Assembly: GCF_025699485.1 (NCBI RefSeq)
Contig: NZ_JANUXN010000004.1
Coordinates: 248,001-312,000 of the forward strand
Reading direction: 5' to 3'
DNA from: Thauera carbonicopians
GTDB taxonomy: Bacteria; Pseudomonadota; Gammaproteobacteria; Burkholderiales; Rhodocyclaceae
Length of the DNA: 64,000 nt
The notes beneath the pieces were generated by a model that made no database searches, had not been told where the DNA came from, and saw only the letters and a list, made by a program, of their open reading frames with translations. Below are positions 37,747-46,534 of the stretch, in pieces. The position numbers were made by a program, and so were the translations under genes. Position 1 is the stretch's first letter. Each line of letters starts with the position of its first letter.

Positions 37747-39249
37747 GTGAAGAATCTGGGTTCCAAGGTCGCCGCGGGGGCGGCGTGGATGGTCGGGCTG
37801 CGCTTGCTGCAGCGCAGCCTGGGCTTGATCAGCACCGCGGTGCTTGCCCGCTTGCTGGTGCCGGCCGATTTCGGTCTCATCGCGATGGCGCTTTCGGTGG
37901 CCGCACTGGTGGAACTCATCACCATCCTCGGCTTCGACCTCGCCTTGATCCGCAAGCAGAATGCGACACGCGAGCATTTCGACACGGCCTGGACGCTTGG
38001 CCTCGTTTTCAGGACCGTTGCTGCCTTCGTCATCGTGATTGGCGCCCCGCATGTCGCCGCGTTCTACTCGGAACCGCGGTTGACGGAGGTGATGTACGTC
38101 TATGCTGCGATCGCCTTCATCAGCGGGCTCGAGAACATCGGGATCGTTGCCTTTAGGAAGGAGCTCGAATTCAATCGGGAGTTTCGCTTCCAACTGGCGA
38201 AGAAGCTTCTCGCGGTCGGGGGTACGGTAGCGCTCGCGCTCTATTTCCGCAGCTATTGGGCGCTGGCGCTCGGCACGCTGCTTTCCCAGGTCATCGGCGT
38301 CGGCTTGAGCTACGCGATGCATCCGTATCGCCCGAAGTTCCGTGTCAGCGCGTGGCGCGAGATGCTCGGCTTCTCCTCGTGGCTCGTCTTCAACAATTTC
38401 ACCATCTATTTGCGCGACAGGGGGGCCGATTTCGTCCTTGGCCGCTTCCTCGGTCCGCAGCCCCTGGGGGCCTACCGGGTTTCGAACGAGATCGCATCGT
38501 TGCCGACCACGGAACTCTACGGCCCCATCATGAAGGCGGTCTTTCCGGGGTTCTCGAAACTCGTGGATGATCGGCCGGCGCTTCAGCGTGCCTACGTTGC
38601 TTCACAAGGCGCGGTGATTGCCGTGACCCTGCCGGCCGCGGTCGGCGTGATCCTGCTTGCCGAGCAGATCGTCCAGATCCTGCTGGGCCCGGGCTGGGAT
38701 GCCGCCGTTCCCTTGATTCAGATCCTCGGCTTGTACGGCGCCACCAAGATCTTCCACGGCAACCGGCACAGCCTGTTCATGGCGCTCGGACGTCCATACT
38801 GGGTTGGCATCATGACGGTGCTCGAGCTCGCGATAATGTACCCGTTGATGATCTACTGGCTGATGAACGGCCACGGCATCGAGATGGCGGCGTGGGCCAG
38901 GGTGCTTGGCTCCGCCCTGACCCTGCCTGCCGGTGTCGGACTGGTCACGCGTGCCTTGGGTCTCGGCCGTTTCGAGCTCATGAAGGTCATGTGGCGCCCT
39001 TTGCTGAGCACTGCAGCGATGTCCTTCGCCGTACTGTCCGTGCAGCACGCATTGCCGGAAAGCGGCTCGGCACTGGCGGCGTTCGGAGTGATGGTGGTGT
39101 CGGCCCTCGTCGGAGCCTTCGTCTATGTTCTCGTGACGCTGGTCGCATGGCTGATCGCCGGCAGGCCGCAAGGTATCGAACTGCGCTTCCTGAATCACCC
39201 CAAGCTCAAGCGGCATGTTCCATCGAGCTGGCTCAGCGAGAGGCCGTGA
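37747..39249 (+). CDS. Polysaccharide flippase (Wzx/MOP superfamily, WzxC-like)
   Basis: A 500-residue membrane protein with about twelve to fourteen hydrophobic segments. It starts at GTG 37747 (MKNLGSKVAAGAAWMVGLRLLQRSLG), and has the family stretch VLARLLVPADFGLIAMA, the conserved FSSWLVFNNF and the late ILGLYGATKIFHGN. MOP flippases move undecaprenyl-linked repeat units across the inner membrane. It supplies the flipping step otherwise missing from the core operon. The downstream asparagine-synthase-like gene starts 174 bp later on the same strand. Confidence 0.92.
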   Translation: MKNLGSKVAAGAAWMVGLRLLQRSLGLISTAVLARLLVPADFGLIAMALSVAALVELITILGFDLALIRKQNATREHFDTAWTLGLVFRTVAAFVIVIGAPHVAAFYSEPRLTEVMYVYAAIAFISGLENIGIVAFRKELEFNREFRFQLAKKLLAVGGTVALALYFRSYWALALGTLLSQVIGVGLSYAMHPYRPKFRVSAWREMLGFSSWLVFNNFTIYLRDRGADFVLGRFLGPQPLGAYRVSNEIASLPTTELYGPIMKAVFPGFSKLVDDRPALQRAYVASQGAVIAVTLPAAVGVILLAEQIVQILLGPGWDAAVPLIQILGLYGATKIFHGNRHSLFMALGRPYWVGIMTVLELAIMYPLMIYWLMNGHGIEMAAWARVLGSALTLPAGVGLVTRALGLGRFELMKVMWRPLLSTAAMSFAVLSVQHALPESGSALAAFGVMVVSALVGAFVYVLVTLVAWLIAGRPQGIELRFLNHPKLKRHVPSSWLSERP

Positions 39250-39423
39250 CCGAATGGCACGTAGAAGGAGCCGGGTGGTGGCGGTGGGCTGTGCCGGACG
39301 GCGGCAGGCCTCCTTGATGCGATTCCCGCTGTTTCCGGACGGCAGCTCGCCGTCAAGCCTGGGGGGCAGGCATGCCGGTAAAATAATCGGTGTTTCCTTA
39401 ACGATCTATTCGAGTACGGCAAA

Positions 39424-41106
39424 ATGATTTTGATTAGAGGGGTAATCGGCCCTGGCGGATGCGAGCCGAAGCTGGGCGGTGTGCCAACTGTCGGTGGAAA
39501 GTGGGAGCGGGCCGAAGGGGAAGGATGGCAGCTCGAATTTTCGCTCGATCGCTCCGGCCGTTCGATGCGCAGCCAGGAAGGCTTGCTCATTCATGATGGC
39601 CGTGTCGATGATTTTGCCGGCGCGTTGAAGGAGCGAAGCGGCTCGTGGCTCCAGGTCGACTGGTCGCAAGCCGGACAACTGGTGTTTGCAACGGATCGCC
39701 TGGGGACGATCCCGATCTACTGGGGGCTCAGGGACGGCAGGGCTTTCTTCGCCAGCCGGCTTATCGACATGGTCCGGTTCGGCTTCGACAGCCCGGATGC
39801 ATTGGGCGTGATGCAGATGGTCATGCTGAACCAGTCCACCGGTGTGCGCACGGTGCTCGAGGGGGTCTCGTTGTTGCCCTGCGCCTCGACGGTGGCACTG
39901 TCCGTCCAGGGAACGAGCGCGGCCAGCCGCTACTGGACCCCCTTCGTCACCGACGAGGCGGTTGCCAACGAGCAGCAGTGGCTGGATGAAGGCCTCGAAG
40001 TGATCCGCGAGGCGAACCGGAAGGCGGTGCGGACGGCGATTCCCGGCAAGGTCGCCTGGCCCTTGACCGGCGGCCTCGATTCGCGCGGGAATTCCGGTTG
40101 TTGCGCCGACCTGATCGGCCCCGACGACCTGTTCTTCCACGTCGAGGACATGGGCGACTTCGAGTTGCCGATTGCGCGGCGGCTTGCCAACGTGTACGGC
40201 AAGACGGTCCGCGAGTTCCATTCCTCCAAGTCGATGCGCGAAGCCGCACGGTCCGACCTCGATCTCGATTCGGGTGATCTCAACGTGGGGCACTGGCGTT
40301 TGCGGGGCACGGCGCAGGAGCTCGCCGAAGAACTCGGCTATTCGTCCACCGTTGACGGCTTCCTGCAGGGCATCCTGATGAACCCGGGCATGTTCTTCCA
40401 TGAAGGAACTGTGGCGGATGCGCGCGAGCGTTGCTTCAAGATGGCCAGTTTCCGCGCAGAGATGTTCAAGCTCGATCTGCAGGGTGCGCCATTCCGTCAA
40501 TTTCGCGAGGACTACGAGGCGACCTTTCCAGGCGGTCGTCATGGGCTGGATGCGAGCCAGCAGTTCATCATGGAGAACCGCAGCCGAAGGATGGTCTTCG
40601 GCATCGTCCGTCTGAATGCAAATTACCTCGATGTCCGCACTCCGGGGATGGACAGCGGACTCATCGATTACGCGATGCGTCTGCCCTGGAGCCTGCGCAA
40701 GGGGGCGATTGCGTACAAGAAGATCATCGGCATGATCGACCCCAGGCTTGCGGCAATCGATCACGACAAGACCGGTCTGCCGCTTACCGCGGGTGCCGAG
40801 GTGTCGAGAAAGCGCAAGATCGCGAAATACGTCACCTACTACGTGAATCGGGTGTGGCCGGGCGAACCTCTGCTCAAGGGCAAGGAAACTGCGTTCGAGC
40901 GGATGTTGCGGGCCGATGAAGCCTTCCGCACGGAAGTCTACGATGTGATTTCCGGGTCCCGCTGGATCGAGGAGATTTTCGGCCGGGACATCATCAAGGT
41001 CGTGGAGGGCCAGCGTCTCAGCCGAGGGCTCTCTTTTGACGGCGTCGGCGCGTTGCTGACCATTGCGCTGCTCGAAAAGGCGGGGAAGGATCAGACTCGC
41101 AAGTAA
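39424..41106 (+). CDS. Degenerate asparagine synthase-like protein
   Basis: A 560-residue protein with the asparagine synthetase layout but altered key residues. The N-terminus starts MILIRGVIGPGG with no catalytic cysteine at position 2, although glutaminase-domain landmarks persist (GRVDDFAGAL, FATDRLGTIPIYWGLRDGRAFFAS). The synthetase PP-loop reads LTGGLDSRG instead of SGGxDSS; the core Gly-Gly-x-Asp-Ser is kept. The C-terminal half is helical and divergent. It probably binds ATP and might use free ammonia or an amine, or make an amide or ester bond with another nucleophile. It is followed by a terminator-like hairpin serving the opposite strand. Confidence 0.8.
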   Translation: MILIRGVIGPGGCEPKLGGVPTVGGKWERAEGEGWQLEFSLDRSGRSMRSQEGLLIHDGRVDDFAGALKERSGSWLQVDWSQAGQLVFATDRLGTIPIYWGLRDGRAFFASRLIDMVRFGFDSPDALGVMQMVMLNQSTGVRTVLEGVSLLPCASTVALSVQGTSAASRYWTPFVTDEAVANEQQWLDEGLEVIREANRKAVRTAIPGKVAWPLTGGLDSRGNSGCCADLIGPDDLFFHVEDMGDFELPIARRLANVYGKTVREFHSSKSMREAARSDLDLDSGDLNVGHWRLRGTAQELAEELGYSSTVDGFLQGILMNPGMFFHEGTVADARERCFKMASFRAEMFKLDLQGAPFRQFREDYEATFPGGRHGLDASQQFIMENRSRRMVFGIVRLNANYLDVRTPGMDSGLIDYAMRLPWSLRKGAIAYKKIIGMIDPRLAAIDHDKTGLPLTAGAEVSRKRKIAKYVTYYVNRVWPGEPLLKGKETAFERMLRADEAFRTEVYDVISGSRWIEEIFGRDIIKVVEGQRLSRGLSFDGVGALLTIALLEKAGKDQTRK

Positions 41107-41137
41107 AAAGCTGCTGCGTGCCGGGCCGGCGCGCAGC
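41104..41137 (-). terminator. Rho-independent terminator for the reverse-strand ATP-grasp gene
   Basis: On the reverse strand a ten-pair stem (arms at 41128-41137 and 41113-41122, one G-U pair) with a five-base loop is followed after a few bases by TTTTT (complement of 41105-41109). It lies 69 bp past the ATP-grasp stop and its T-run overlaps the TAA of the convergent asparagine-synthase-like gene. In the forward direction no T-run follows, so it mainly terminates leftward transcription. Confidence 0.7.
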
Positions 41138-41205
41138 CGACCGGGAACCCCGGCAGCGCCAGCCCGGTCTGGCGCCCGGGCGCGCGCCGCGCTATACCTG
41201 CGTGC

Positions 41206-42375
41206 TCACGCGCCGCCAGTCACGGTGCGGCCGACCTTGCGGACCGCGCGCGACGGCAGATTGCCGAGGAAGCGGCCGAGCGACAGCAGCCAGGGACCCG
41301 GGTCGGACAGGCTGGCATAGACGCCGCGGATCCGGTGTCGCAGAAGTTGAGCAGGCGCATGCCGCAGCAGCCAGAGCACGGCGCCCGGGTCGCGCTCGCC
41401 GTTCATCCACAGATGGCTGCGTCGCTGCGACTGCATTTGCAGCGGCTGCCGGGTCTGTGCGCGATACTCGATGAGAGTCATGTCGACGCCGTTGGCGGCG
41501 CACAGCCCGGCCCAGAAGTCGGTGCGGCCGACGGTCGGCTCGATCACCCAGTAGCGCCCCTGCGGATCCTGCTTGAGCTCGAGCGATACCGGGCCGGAGA
41601 GATTCAGCCCTTCGAAGAAGCGCAATGCGAGTGCGTGCACCTGATCATCCGGTTCGGACACCGCGATCGTGGTATGCCCCATCGGCCGCGAGCGCAGCTT
41701 GCGGCCCTCGAAACGGGCGAGGACGCGGCCTTCGTCCAGATACAGGGCGCCAAAGCGGATCACCGTGTCGTCGCCGGGAATGAATTCCTGCACCACGATC
41801 GGCAGGCTGCCTTCCATGCGGGCGCGTGCCGCGAGAAATGCCTCGAAGGAGGCCGACACCTGGGTCTTGAACGCCGAGACCGGCCGGGTCGGCTTGGCGA
41901 TCACCGGAAAGGCGATCGATGCGAGCTTCTCCTGCGCCTCGGCAAAGTCCGAGACGAGGACGGATCTGGGATAATTCAGCCCCGTTTCGCGGCAGCGTGC
42001 CTCGATGCGGTCCTTCGCCAGCAGTGGGGCAAGGGTTGCGGCCGCGTGCCCCCAGCTCAGGCAAAAGTGTTCCTCGAGGGTGGCGACGTGCCGGCTCACC
42101 GTTTCGACCATGCGATCGTTGGTCAGCAGCAGCACTGGCCGCGCAGGCTCGCCGAGTTCCCGCGCAAGCGCAAGCAGCACATCGATGAGGCCATCGCCGT
42201 TGATGTCGACCACGATACGTACGGATGCGCAGCGGGTGCGTACGCCGGGCAGCGCTGCGTTGGCTTCGAGCGCGACCACCTGGATGCCGTCTCGGTGCAG
42301 GCTGCGAGCCATGCCCACGCCGTGTGCACACAGACCGACCACGACGGCGGTAGAGGATCGGGAGGTTTCGGGCAT
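41206..42375 (-). CDS. ATP-grasp family protein, copy 2
   Basis: A 389-residue protein. The N-terminal part (VVVGLCAHGVGMARSLHRDG) is a pre-ATP-grasp domain. The fold follows with FPVIAKPTRPVSAFKTQV, IVVQEFIPGDDTVIRFGALYL, and the metal-binding strand YWVIEPTVGRTDFWAGL. It is only distantly similar to the copy at 34425-35654, so the two likely have different substrates. It diverges from the acyl carrier protein gene (102 bp gap), an arrangement that suggests a related function: ATP-grasp enzymes can join an activated carboxylate to an amine or to a carrier thiol. This is inference. Confidence 0.82.
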   Translation of the reverse strand: MPETSRSSTAVVVGLCAHGVGMARSLHRDGIQVVALEANAALPGVRTRCASVRIVVDINGDGLIDVLLALARELGEPARPVLLLTNDRMVETVSRHVATLEEHFCLSWGHAAATLAPLLAKDRIEARCRETGLNYPRSVLVSDFAEAQEKLASIAFPVIAKPTRPVSAFKTQVSASFEAFLAARARMEGSLPIVVQEFIPGDDTVIRFGALYLDEGRVLARFEGRKLRSRPMGHTTIAVSEPDDQVHALALRFFEGLNLSGPVSLELKQDPQGRYWVIEPTVGRTDFWAGLCAANGVDMTLIEYRAQTRQPLQMQSQRRSHLWMNGERDPGAVLWLLRHAPAQLLRHRIRGVYASLSDPGPWLLSLGRFLGNLPSRAVRKVGRTVTGGA

Positions 42376-42436
42376 CTGGTCTCTGCGATGTGTTGCCGCA
42401 ATGTGGCTTGGCGTGTTCTGTCACGAGAAGAGAGAT

Positions 42437-42442
42437 TATACT
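42437..42442 (+). promoter_or_regulatory. -10 promoter candidate for the acyl carrier protein/hydrolase operon
   Basis: TATACT matches five of six bases of the sigma-70 -10 consensus. It lies 35 bp before the TTG start of the acyl carrier protein gene in the divergent gap. The matching -35 (TGTTCT at 42414-42419, 17 bp spacing) is weak. Confidence 0.4.
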
Positions 42443-42477
42443 CGCGTATTATTGCGGCGCAGCGCAGGGAGTCGGTG

Positions 42478-42729
42478 TTGAATATTCAAGCAGAAATCCT
42501 GTCCATTCTGGACGAAATCCTCAGCCTTCAAGGACGTTCGGCGGCCATGACGCCGGAGACCCCCTTGCTCGGAGCAGTGCCCGAGCTCGACTCGATGGCG
42601 GTGGTCGGCGTGATCGGGGCGATCGAGGAGCGTTTCGGAATCTTCTTCGACGACGACGAGATCGACGGCCAGACATTCGCGACCGTTGGTGCGCTGGTCG
42701 AGGCGGTTGGGCTCAAGGTCGCCGCCTGA
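42478..42729 (+). CDS. Acyl carrier protein, exosortase-locus type
   Basis: An 83-residue carrier protein. TTG at 42478 is the preferred start because AGGGAG lies exactly six bases upstream; a GTG three bases earlier would be too close. The phosphopantetheine attachment serine is Ser39 in PELDSMAVV, and the surrounding helices (IEERFGIFFDDDEIDGQTFATVGALVEAV) are a normal four-helix ACP. It is not beside fatty acid synthesis genes, so it is a dedicated carrier. Possible loaders are the acyl-CoA ligase at 62029-63609; possible users are the FeeM-like acyltransferase at 13197-14018 and the hydrolases downstream. Confidence 0.88.
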   Translation: MNIQAEILSILDEILSLQGRSAAMTPETPLLGAVPELDSMAVVGVIGAIEERFGIFFDDDEIDGQTFATVGALVEAVGLKVAA

Positions 42730-42736
42730 GGCCCGC

Positions 42737-43549
42737 ATGCCGGCGGTGATCGAAGCCTTCCATCTCGCCACGCCGACTGGTTTTCGTTTCTGCACTCTGC
42801 GCCGCGCTGTCCGCCGTGAGCTCGGCCGCGGAACCATCATCCACATCCCCGCTTTTGCCGAAGAGCTGAACAAGTCGCGCCACATGGTTGCCCTGGCAGC
42901 CGAGGCCTGGGCACAACAAGGCTGGAATGTGCTTCAACTCGACCCGGGAGGCTGCGGTGATAGCGCAGGCGAATTCGGCGAGGCGAGCTGGGAGGGCTGG
43001 CTCGAGGACGTACGGCTCGCCCATGAATGGGCGGAGCGCCACTGCGAGGGGCCGGTCTGGCTCTGGGGCTTGCGTCTCGGTGCATTGCTGGCTTGTGAGG
43101 CGGCAGCACGATGGCGTCTCGATTGCGGTTTGCTGATGTGGCAAGCGGTGGCGAGCGGCAAGCAGCACCTGCAGCAGTTCCTGCGCCTGTGGCAGGCGGC
43201 GAGGATCGTGGGCAAGGCCGGTGCAGCGCATGAGGCCTCGCCGCAGCAGCGGCTCGCGGCGGGCCAGACCGTCGAGATCGCCGGCTACGAGCTTGCACCA
43301 GCGCTCGTCGTCGGCATGGAGCAGGCGCAGCTCGAGGCGATCCATGCGCCGCACGGAGTGCATTGGTTCCAGCTCGGCGCTGTATCGCCCGTGATCGAAC
43401 GGCTGGTCGCGAAGTGGCAGGCTGCCGGGGTGGCGGTGAGCATGCATGCGGTGAGTGGGCCCCCGTTCTGGCAGACCCAGGAAATCGAACTCGCGCCGGA
43501 GTTGCTCGCTGCCTCGGCTGCGGCACTGACCGGGAAGGCTGCAGCATGA
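42737..43549 (+). CDS. Exosortase A-associated alpha/beta hydrolase ('hydrolase 2', TIGR03101-like) with Arg at the nucleophile position
   Basis: A 270-residue alpha/beta-hydrolase fold protein starting 7 bp after the acyl carrier protein gene. The oxyanion/strand region IHIPAFAEELNKSRHMVA and the turn LDPGGCGDSAG look normal, but the nucleophile elbow reads WGLRLGA (111-115), with Arg113 where GxSxG has serine. It therefore lacks the usual nucleophile and may be a binding or partner subunit rather than an esterase. It overlaps the next gene, a second alpha/beta hydrolase, by 4 bp; the two probably form a pair. The family is known only from exosortase A clusters and its role is not established. 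Confidence 0.85.
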   Translation: MPAVIEAFHLATPTGFRFCTLRRAVRRELGRGTIIHIPAFAEELNKSRHMVALAAEAWAQQGWNVLQLDPGGCGDSAGEFGEASWEGWLEDVRLAHEWAERHCEGPVWLWGLRLGALLACEAAARWRLDCGLLMWQAVASGKQHLQQFLRLWQAARIVGKAGAAHEASPQQRLAAGQTVEIAGYELAPALVVGMEQAQLEAIHAPHGVHWFQLGAVSPVIERLVAKWQAAGVAVSMHAVSGPPFWQTQEIELAPELLAASAAALTGKAAA

Positions 43550-44466
43550 GCGAACTGCCACTGGTGTTCTACTGCGAAGGCTCGCCCCTGGTCGGGGTGC
43601 TCGGCCGGCCGGATCGGCCGGTGCGCTTGGGCGTACTGATCGTCGTCGGCGGCCCGCAGTACCGGGCCGGCAGCCACCGGCAGTTCGTTTCGCTGGCCCG
43701 CGCGCTGGCGGCCGGCGGTTTTGCCTGCCTGCGCTTCGACTATCGTGGCATGGGCGACAGTGCCGCTCCGCAACGCAGCTTCGAGAACGTGGACGCCGAT
43801 CTGAAAGCAGCGATCGATGCCTTCTTCGAGGCCGTGCCGGAGCTCGACGGCGTCGCCCTGTGGGGTTTGTGCGACGGGGCGTCGGCGGCGCTGATGTATG
43901 CGCCGCTGGACCCGCGCGTGGAGAGCGTGATCGCGCTCAATCCATGGGTGCGCACCGAAGCCTCGCTCGCTGCGGCACGAATCGACCATTACTACAAGGG
44001 CAAGCTGCTTTCTGCGCAGTTCTGGCGACGCCTGTTCAGTGGTGAAGTCAGGGTCGGGCACGCGCTTGCCGGGCTGGCCGGGGCGCTGAAGCAGCGGGCG
44101 AAGGGAAAGGCGCGTACTGCGGCCGGTGGCGCGGCCGCTGCGCGCACCTTCATTGAACGCATGGGCGAAGGCTGGCAGCGGCTGCGTGGCCGCGTACTGG
44201 TGGGGCTCAGCGGCAATGATCTCACCGCGCGCGAATTCGCCGATTTCTGCCATGCGCACCCCATGTGGCGCGAGGCGGTCGAGCCGGGGCCGAACTTTTT
44301 CGAGCTTGCGGACGCCGACCATACTTTCTCCTCCCGTGACTGGAAGCACGCCATCGAGCAGAGGACGCTCGACTGGTTGCGGGCGGGTCTTGCATCATCC
44401 GCGACTCAGCCCTGCGACGAGCCGCATGCCGCGCAGGGGGGCGTACAATTTCAGAGGTCAGCATGA
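43546..44466 (+). CDS. Exosortase A-associated alpha/beta hydrolase ('hydrolase 1', TIGR03100-like) with Cys nucleophile
   Basis: A 306-residue alpha/beta-hydrolase fold protein. It has the GGPQYRAGSHRQF entry loop, the FDYRGMGDS turn, a nucleophile elbow WGLCDGAS with Cys109 in place of serine, and a late ADHTFSS histidine that fits the catalytic position. A cysteine nucleophile favours thioester or acyl-transfer chemistry over plain lipid hydrolysis, which fits the carrier protein encoded two genes upstream. It overlaps the partner hydrolase and the following glycosyltransferase by 4 bp on each side. Function unproven. Confidence 0.87.
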   Translation: MSELPLVFYCEGSPLVGVLGRPDRPVRLGVLIVVGGPQYRAGSHRQFVSLARALAAGGFACLRFDYRGMGDSAAPQRSFENVDADLKAAIDAFFEAVPELDGVALWGLCDGASAALMYAPLDPRVESVIALNPWVRTEASLAAARIDHYYKGKLLSAQFWRRLFSGEVRVGHALAGLAGALKQRAKGKARTAAGGAAAARTFIERMGEGWQRLRGRVLVGLSGNDLTAREFADFCHAHPMWREAVEPGPNFFELADADHTFSSRDWKHAIEQRTLDWLRAGLASSATQPCDEPHAAQGGVQFQRSA

Positions 44467-45437
44467 GTATCACCGGTCTTGTGAGCGTCGTCATTCCCGC
44501 CTACAACGTCGCCTCACACATTGCCGAGGCGATCGATAGCGTCCTGGCGCAGGACTATCCCCAGGTCGAGATCATCGTCGTCGATGATGGCTCGAAGGAC
44601 GATACCGTCGAGGTCGTCGCCACCCGCTATCCGCAGGTCTCCCTGATCCGCAAGGAGAACGGCGGCGCGGCCACTGCGCGAAACGCAGGGATCCGTGCGG
44701 CCCGCGGCGAGTTCGTCGCCTTTCTCGACGCCGATGATATCTGGCTGCCGGGCAAGCTCACGGCGCAGATCGATTACTTCCGCGCGCATCCCGCTGTGGC
44801 GATGAACTGCACCGGCTTTTCGCAATGGGTGTCGGACGAGAAGGGCGTGTTTCCGGATCCTTCCTCGGTGATTCCCGATCAGGGGAAGGTGCCGGTGGAC
44901 GCGATCGACAGCGAGTTCTCGGGCTGGGTCTACCACAAGCTGTTGTTGCGCAATTTCGTGTGGACCACGACGGTGATCATGCGCCGCAGCCTGATCGACA
45001 AGATCGGCCTCTACGATGAGCATTTCCGCCTGGGCCAGGATTACGAATATTTCCTGCGAGCCTCGCGGGAAACCGAAATCCATCGCCTGTCGCGTGCCTA
45101 TGCGCTTTATCGTCAGCATCCGGGCAGTGCGACCGCAGTCGGGCGGGATCACAACTATGCCGCAGACGTCATCGGGCGGGCGCGGGCGAAGTGGGGGCTG
45201 GCCAGTCCGAACGGCGAAGCGATCACGGAACCCGAGATCCGCGAGCGCCTGCACAAGATCCACTTCATGTGCGGGTATCTGTTCCTGAAGCGTGGAATGG
45301 CCGCCAAGGCACTCGACGAATTCCGCTCGGCCGTGAAGGAAAAACCGCTTCACCTGAAATCCTGGGCTTATGTCGCGGTTTCTGCATTGGCCGATCTGCG
45401 GGCTCGCTTCGGCAAGACGGAAGCCCTCAAAGCCTGA
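44463..45437 (+). CDS. Family 2 glycosyltransferase
   Basis: A 324-residue GT-A enzyme. The N-terminus shows VSVVIPAYNVASHIAEAIDSVLAQDYP and VDDGSKDDT, then the DxD metal motif in FLDADDIW. A catalytic acidic residue is in the LGQDYEYFLRAS segment. There are no membrane helices, so it acts at the inner face of the inner membrane on a lipid-linked acceptor. It closes the four-gene forward operon with the carrier protein and two hydrolases, and converges on the secreted propeller-like gene with a 21 bp gap. Confidence 0.92.
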   Translation: MSITGLVSVVIPAYNVASHIAEAIDSVLAQDYPQVEIIVVDDGSKDDTVEVVATRYPQVSLIRKENGGAATARNAGIRAARGEFVAFLDADDIWLPGKLTAQIDYFRAHPAVAMNCTGFSQWVSDEKGVFPDPSSVIPDQGKVPVDAIDSEFSGWVYHKLLLRNFVWTTTVIMRRSLIDKIGLYDEHFRLGQDYEYFLRASRETEIHRLSRAYALYRQHPGSATAVGRDHNYAADVIGRARAKWGLASPNGEAITEPEIRERLHKIHFMCGYLFLKRGMAAKALDEFRSAVKEKPLHLKSWAYVAVSALADLRARFGKTEALKA

Positions 45438-45458
45438 TCCGGAAGGGGGCGAAACGCT

Positions 45459-46517
45459 TCACCGCGAGGTGTGGCGGTAGAGCAGTGGAGCCCTCTGGTG
45501 GAGCCAGAGAACCGCCCCCAGATCGTCGATCGGTGCGGGCACGACGTAGCCGTATTCCCCGAACGGCCAGTTTTCCTTGGTCCAGGTACGTACGCGTTTC
45601 CACTCGTTGTTGTCTGGATTCATCTCCCAGAGCTCCCGTTCCTCGGTAATCAGGTAAAGGTAGTTTCCGGATACCGGGTCGTAGAAAAGATCGCTGTTCC
45701 TGATCGTCATCTTGAACGGCGCGTCCGGGAGATGCTTCAGTTCGCCATTTCGCGTGATCAGGTCGACTTTCTGCATCGTGTGCGATCCGCCCGCGATGAG
45801 AAGGTCGCCGCGCTTTTCGTTGTATTGCATTTGCGAGTGGTAGCCGTGGACGGCCGAGCGGCCCAGGTCCTTCCAGGCCTTGCCGTCGAAGCCCCACAAC
45901 TGATGGCCTTTTCCCGTTCGATCGAGAAGGATCAGCATCTTCATCCCGCGATGCCACTCCATCGAGACTGCAGCCACGGTTTTTGTTCCACCGCTCGGAA
46001 GGTCCGGCATGCGCTCCCAGCGCTTCTGGTCGATGAGGTAGCGGTAAAGCCCCTTCGAGTAACCGTCGATGAGGGACAAGTGGTAGTAATGCCCGTTCTC
46101 CCAGTCGAGCGCATTGCGGCCATAGGGGCGACCGAACTGCTCGAACTGCGGAGGAGGATCCCCTGCCCAGCCGAGTTCTTCCCAAGCATTCGTCCGCGCA
46201 TCGTAGCTGATGAACTTCTTGTGCTGCCTTTTCCCTAGAAAGAACACCTTCTGGCGCTTGGGATCCCAGTGGGCGGTATCCGTCCAGCCGTCGATCTCGA
46301 GCTTGCGCCCGTCGGCGACCTCGACCCGCATGAAATCGTGCATGCGCTTGTATGCCGGAGGGACCACGGACTCGAGCCGGCCGAACTCGCCTTGCTGGAG
46401 CGACCGGGCGAGGCGGCCGATTTCGGTCTGTTCGAGCGGTGTGGCGGCGAACGCACCCATCGACAGGATGCTGCAGGTGATCAGTGCTGCGGCACTTGCC
46501 AGTTTCTTCAATGTCAC
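45459..46517 (-). CDS. Secreted beta-propeller (Kelch-like) protein
   Basis: A 352-residue exported protein beginning at GTG 46517, with GGAG eight bases upstream. A signal peptide (LASAAALITCSILSMGAFA) is followed by repeats of about 45-50 residues built around aromatic/Trp positions, such as YDARTNAWEELGW, YLIDQKRWERMPDL, WGFDGKAWKDLG and MNPDNNEWKRVRTW. This is the Kelch-like blade pattern. It has no PEP-CTERM tail. It resembles in style the PEP-CTERM propeller protein at 51666-53264. It is the last gene of a four-gene reverse operon and probably binds or modifies the polymer in the periplasm or outside. Confidence 0.72.
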   Translation of the reverse strand: MTLKKLASAAALITCSILSMGAFAATPLEQTEIGRLARSLQQGEFGRLESVVPPAYKRMHDFMRVEVADGRKLEIDGWTDTAHWDPKRQKVFFLGKRQHKKFISYDARTNAWEELGWAGDPPPQFEQFGRPYGRNALDWENGHYYHLSLIDGYSKGLYRYLIDQKRWERMPDLPSGGTKTVAAVSMEWHRGMKMLILLDRTGKGHQLWGFDGKAWKDLGRSAVHGYHSQMQYNEKRGDLLIAGGSHTMQKVDLITRNGELKHLPDAPFKMTIRNSDLFYDPVSGNYLYLITEERELWEMNPDNNEWKRVRTWTKENWPFGEYGYVVPAPIDDLGAVLWLHQRAPLLYRHTSR

Positions 46518-46534
46518 TGCGTGTGCTCCTTCCT

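Noticed and set aside
39255-39270. TGGCACG upstream of the asparagine-synthase-like gene as a sigma-54 -24 element
   Set aside because: The -24 part is perfect but the -12 position reads GA instead of GC, and TTGC is absent.
45459-46517. Propeller protein as a second PEP-CTERM substrate
   Set aside because: Its C-terminus (APLLYRHTSR) has neither a PEP-like motif nor a hydrophobic helix.
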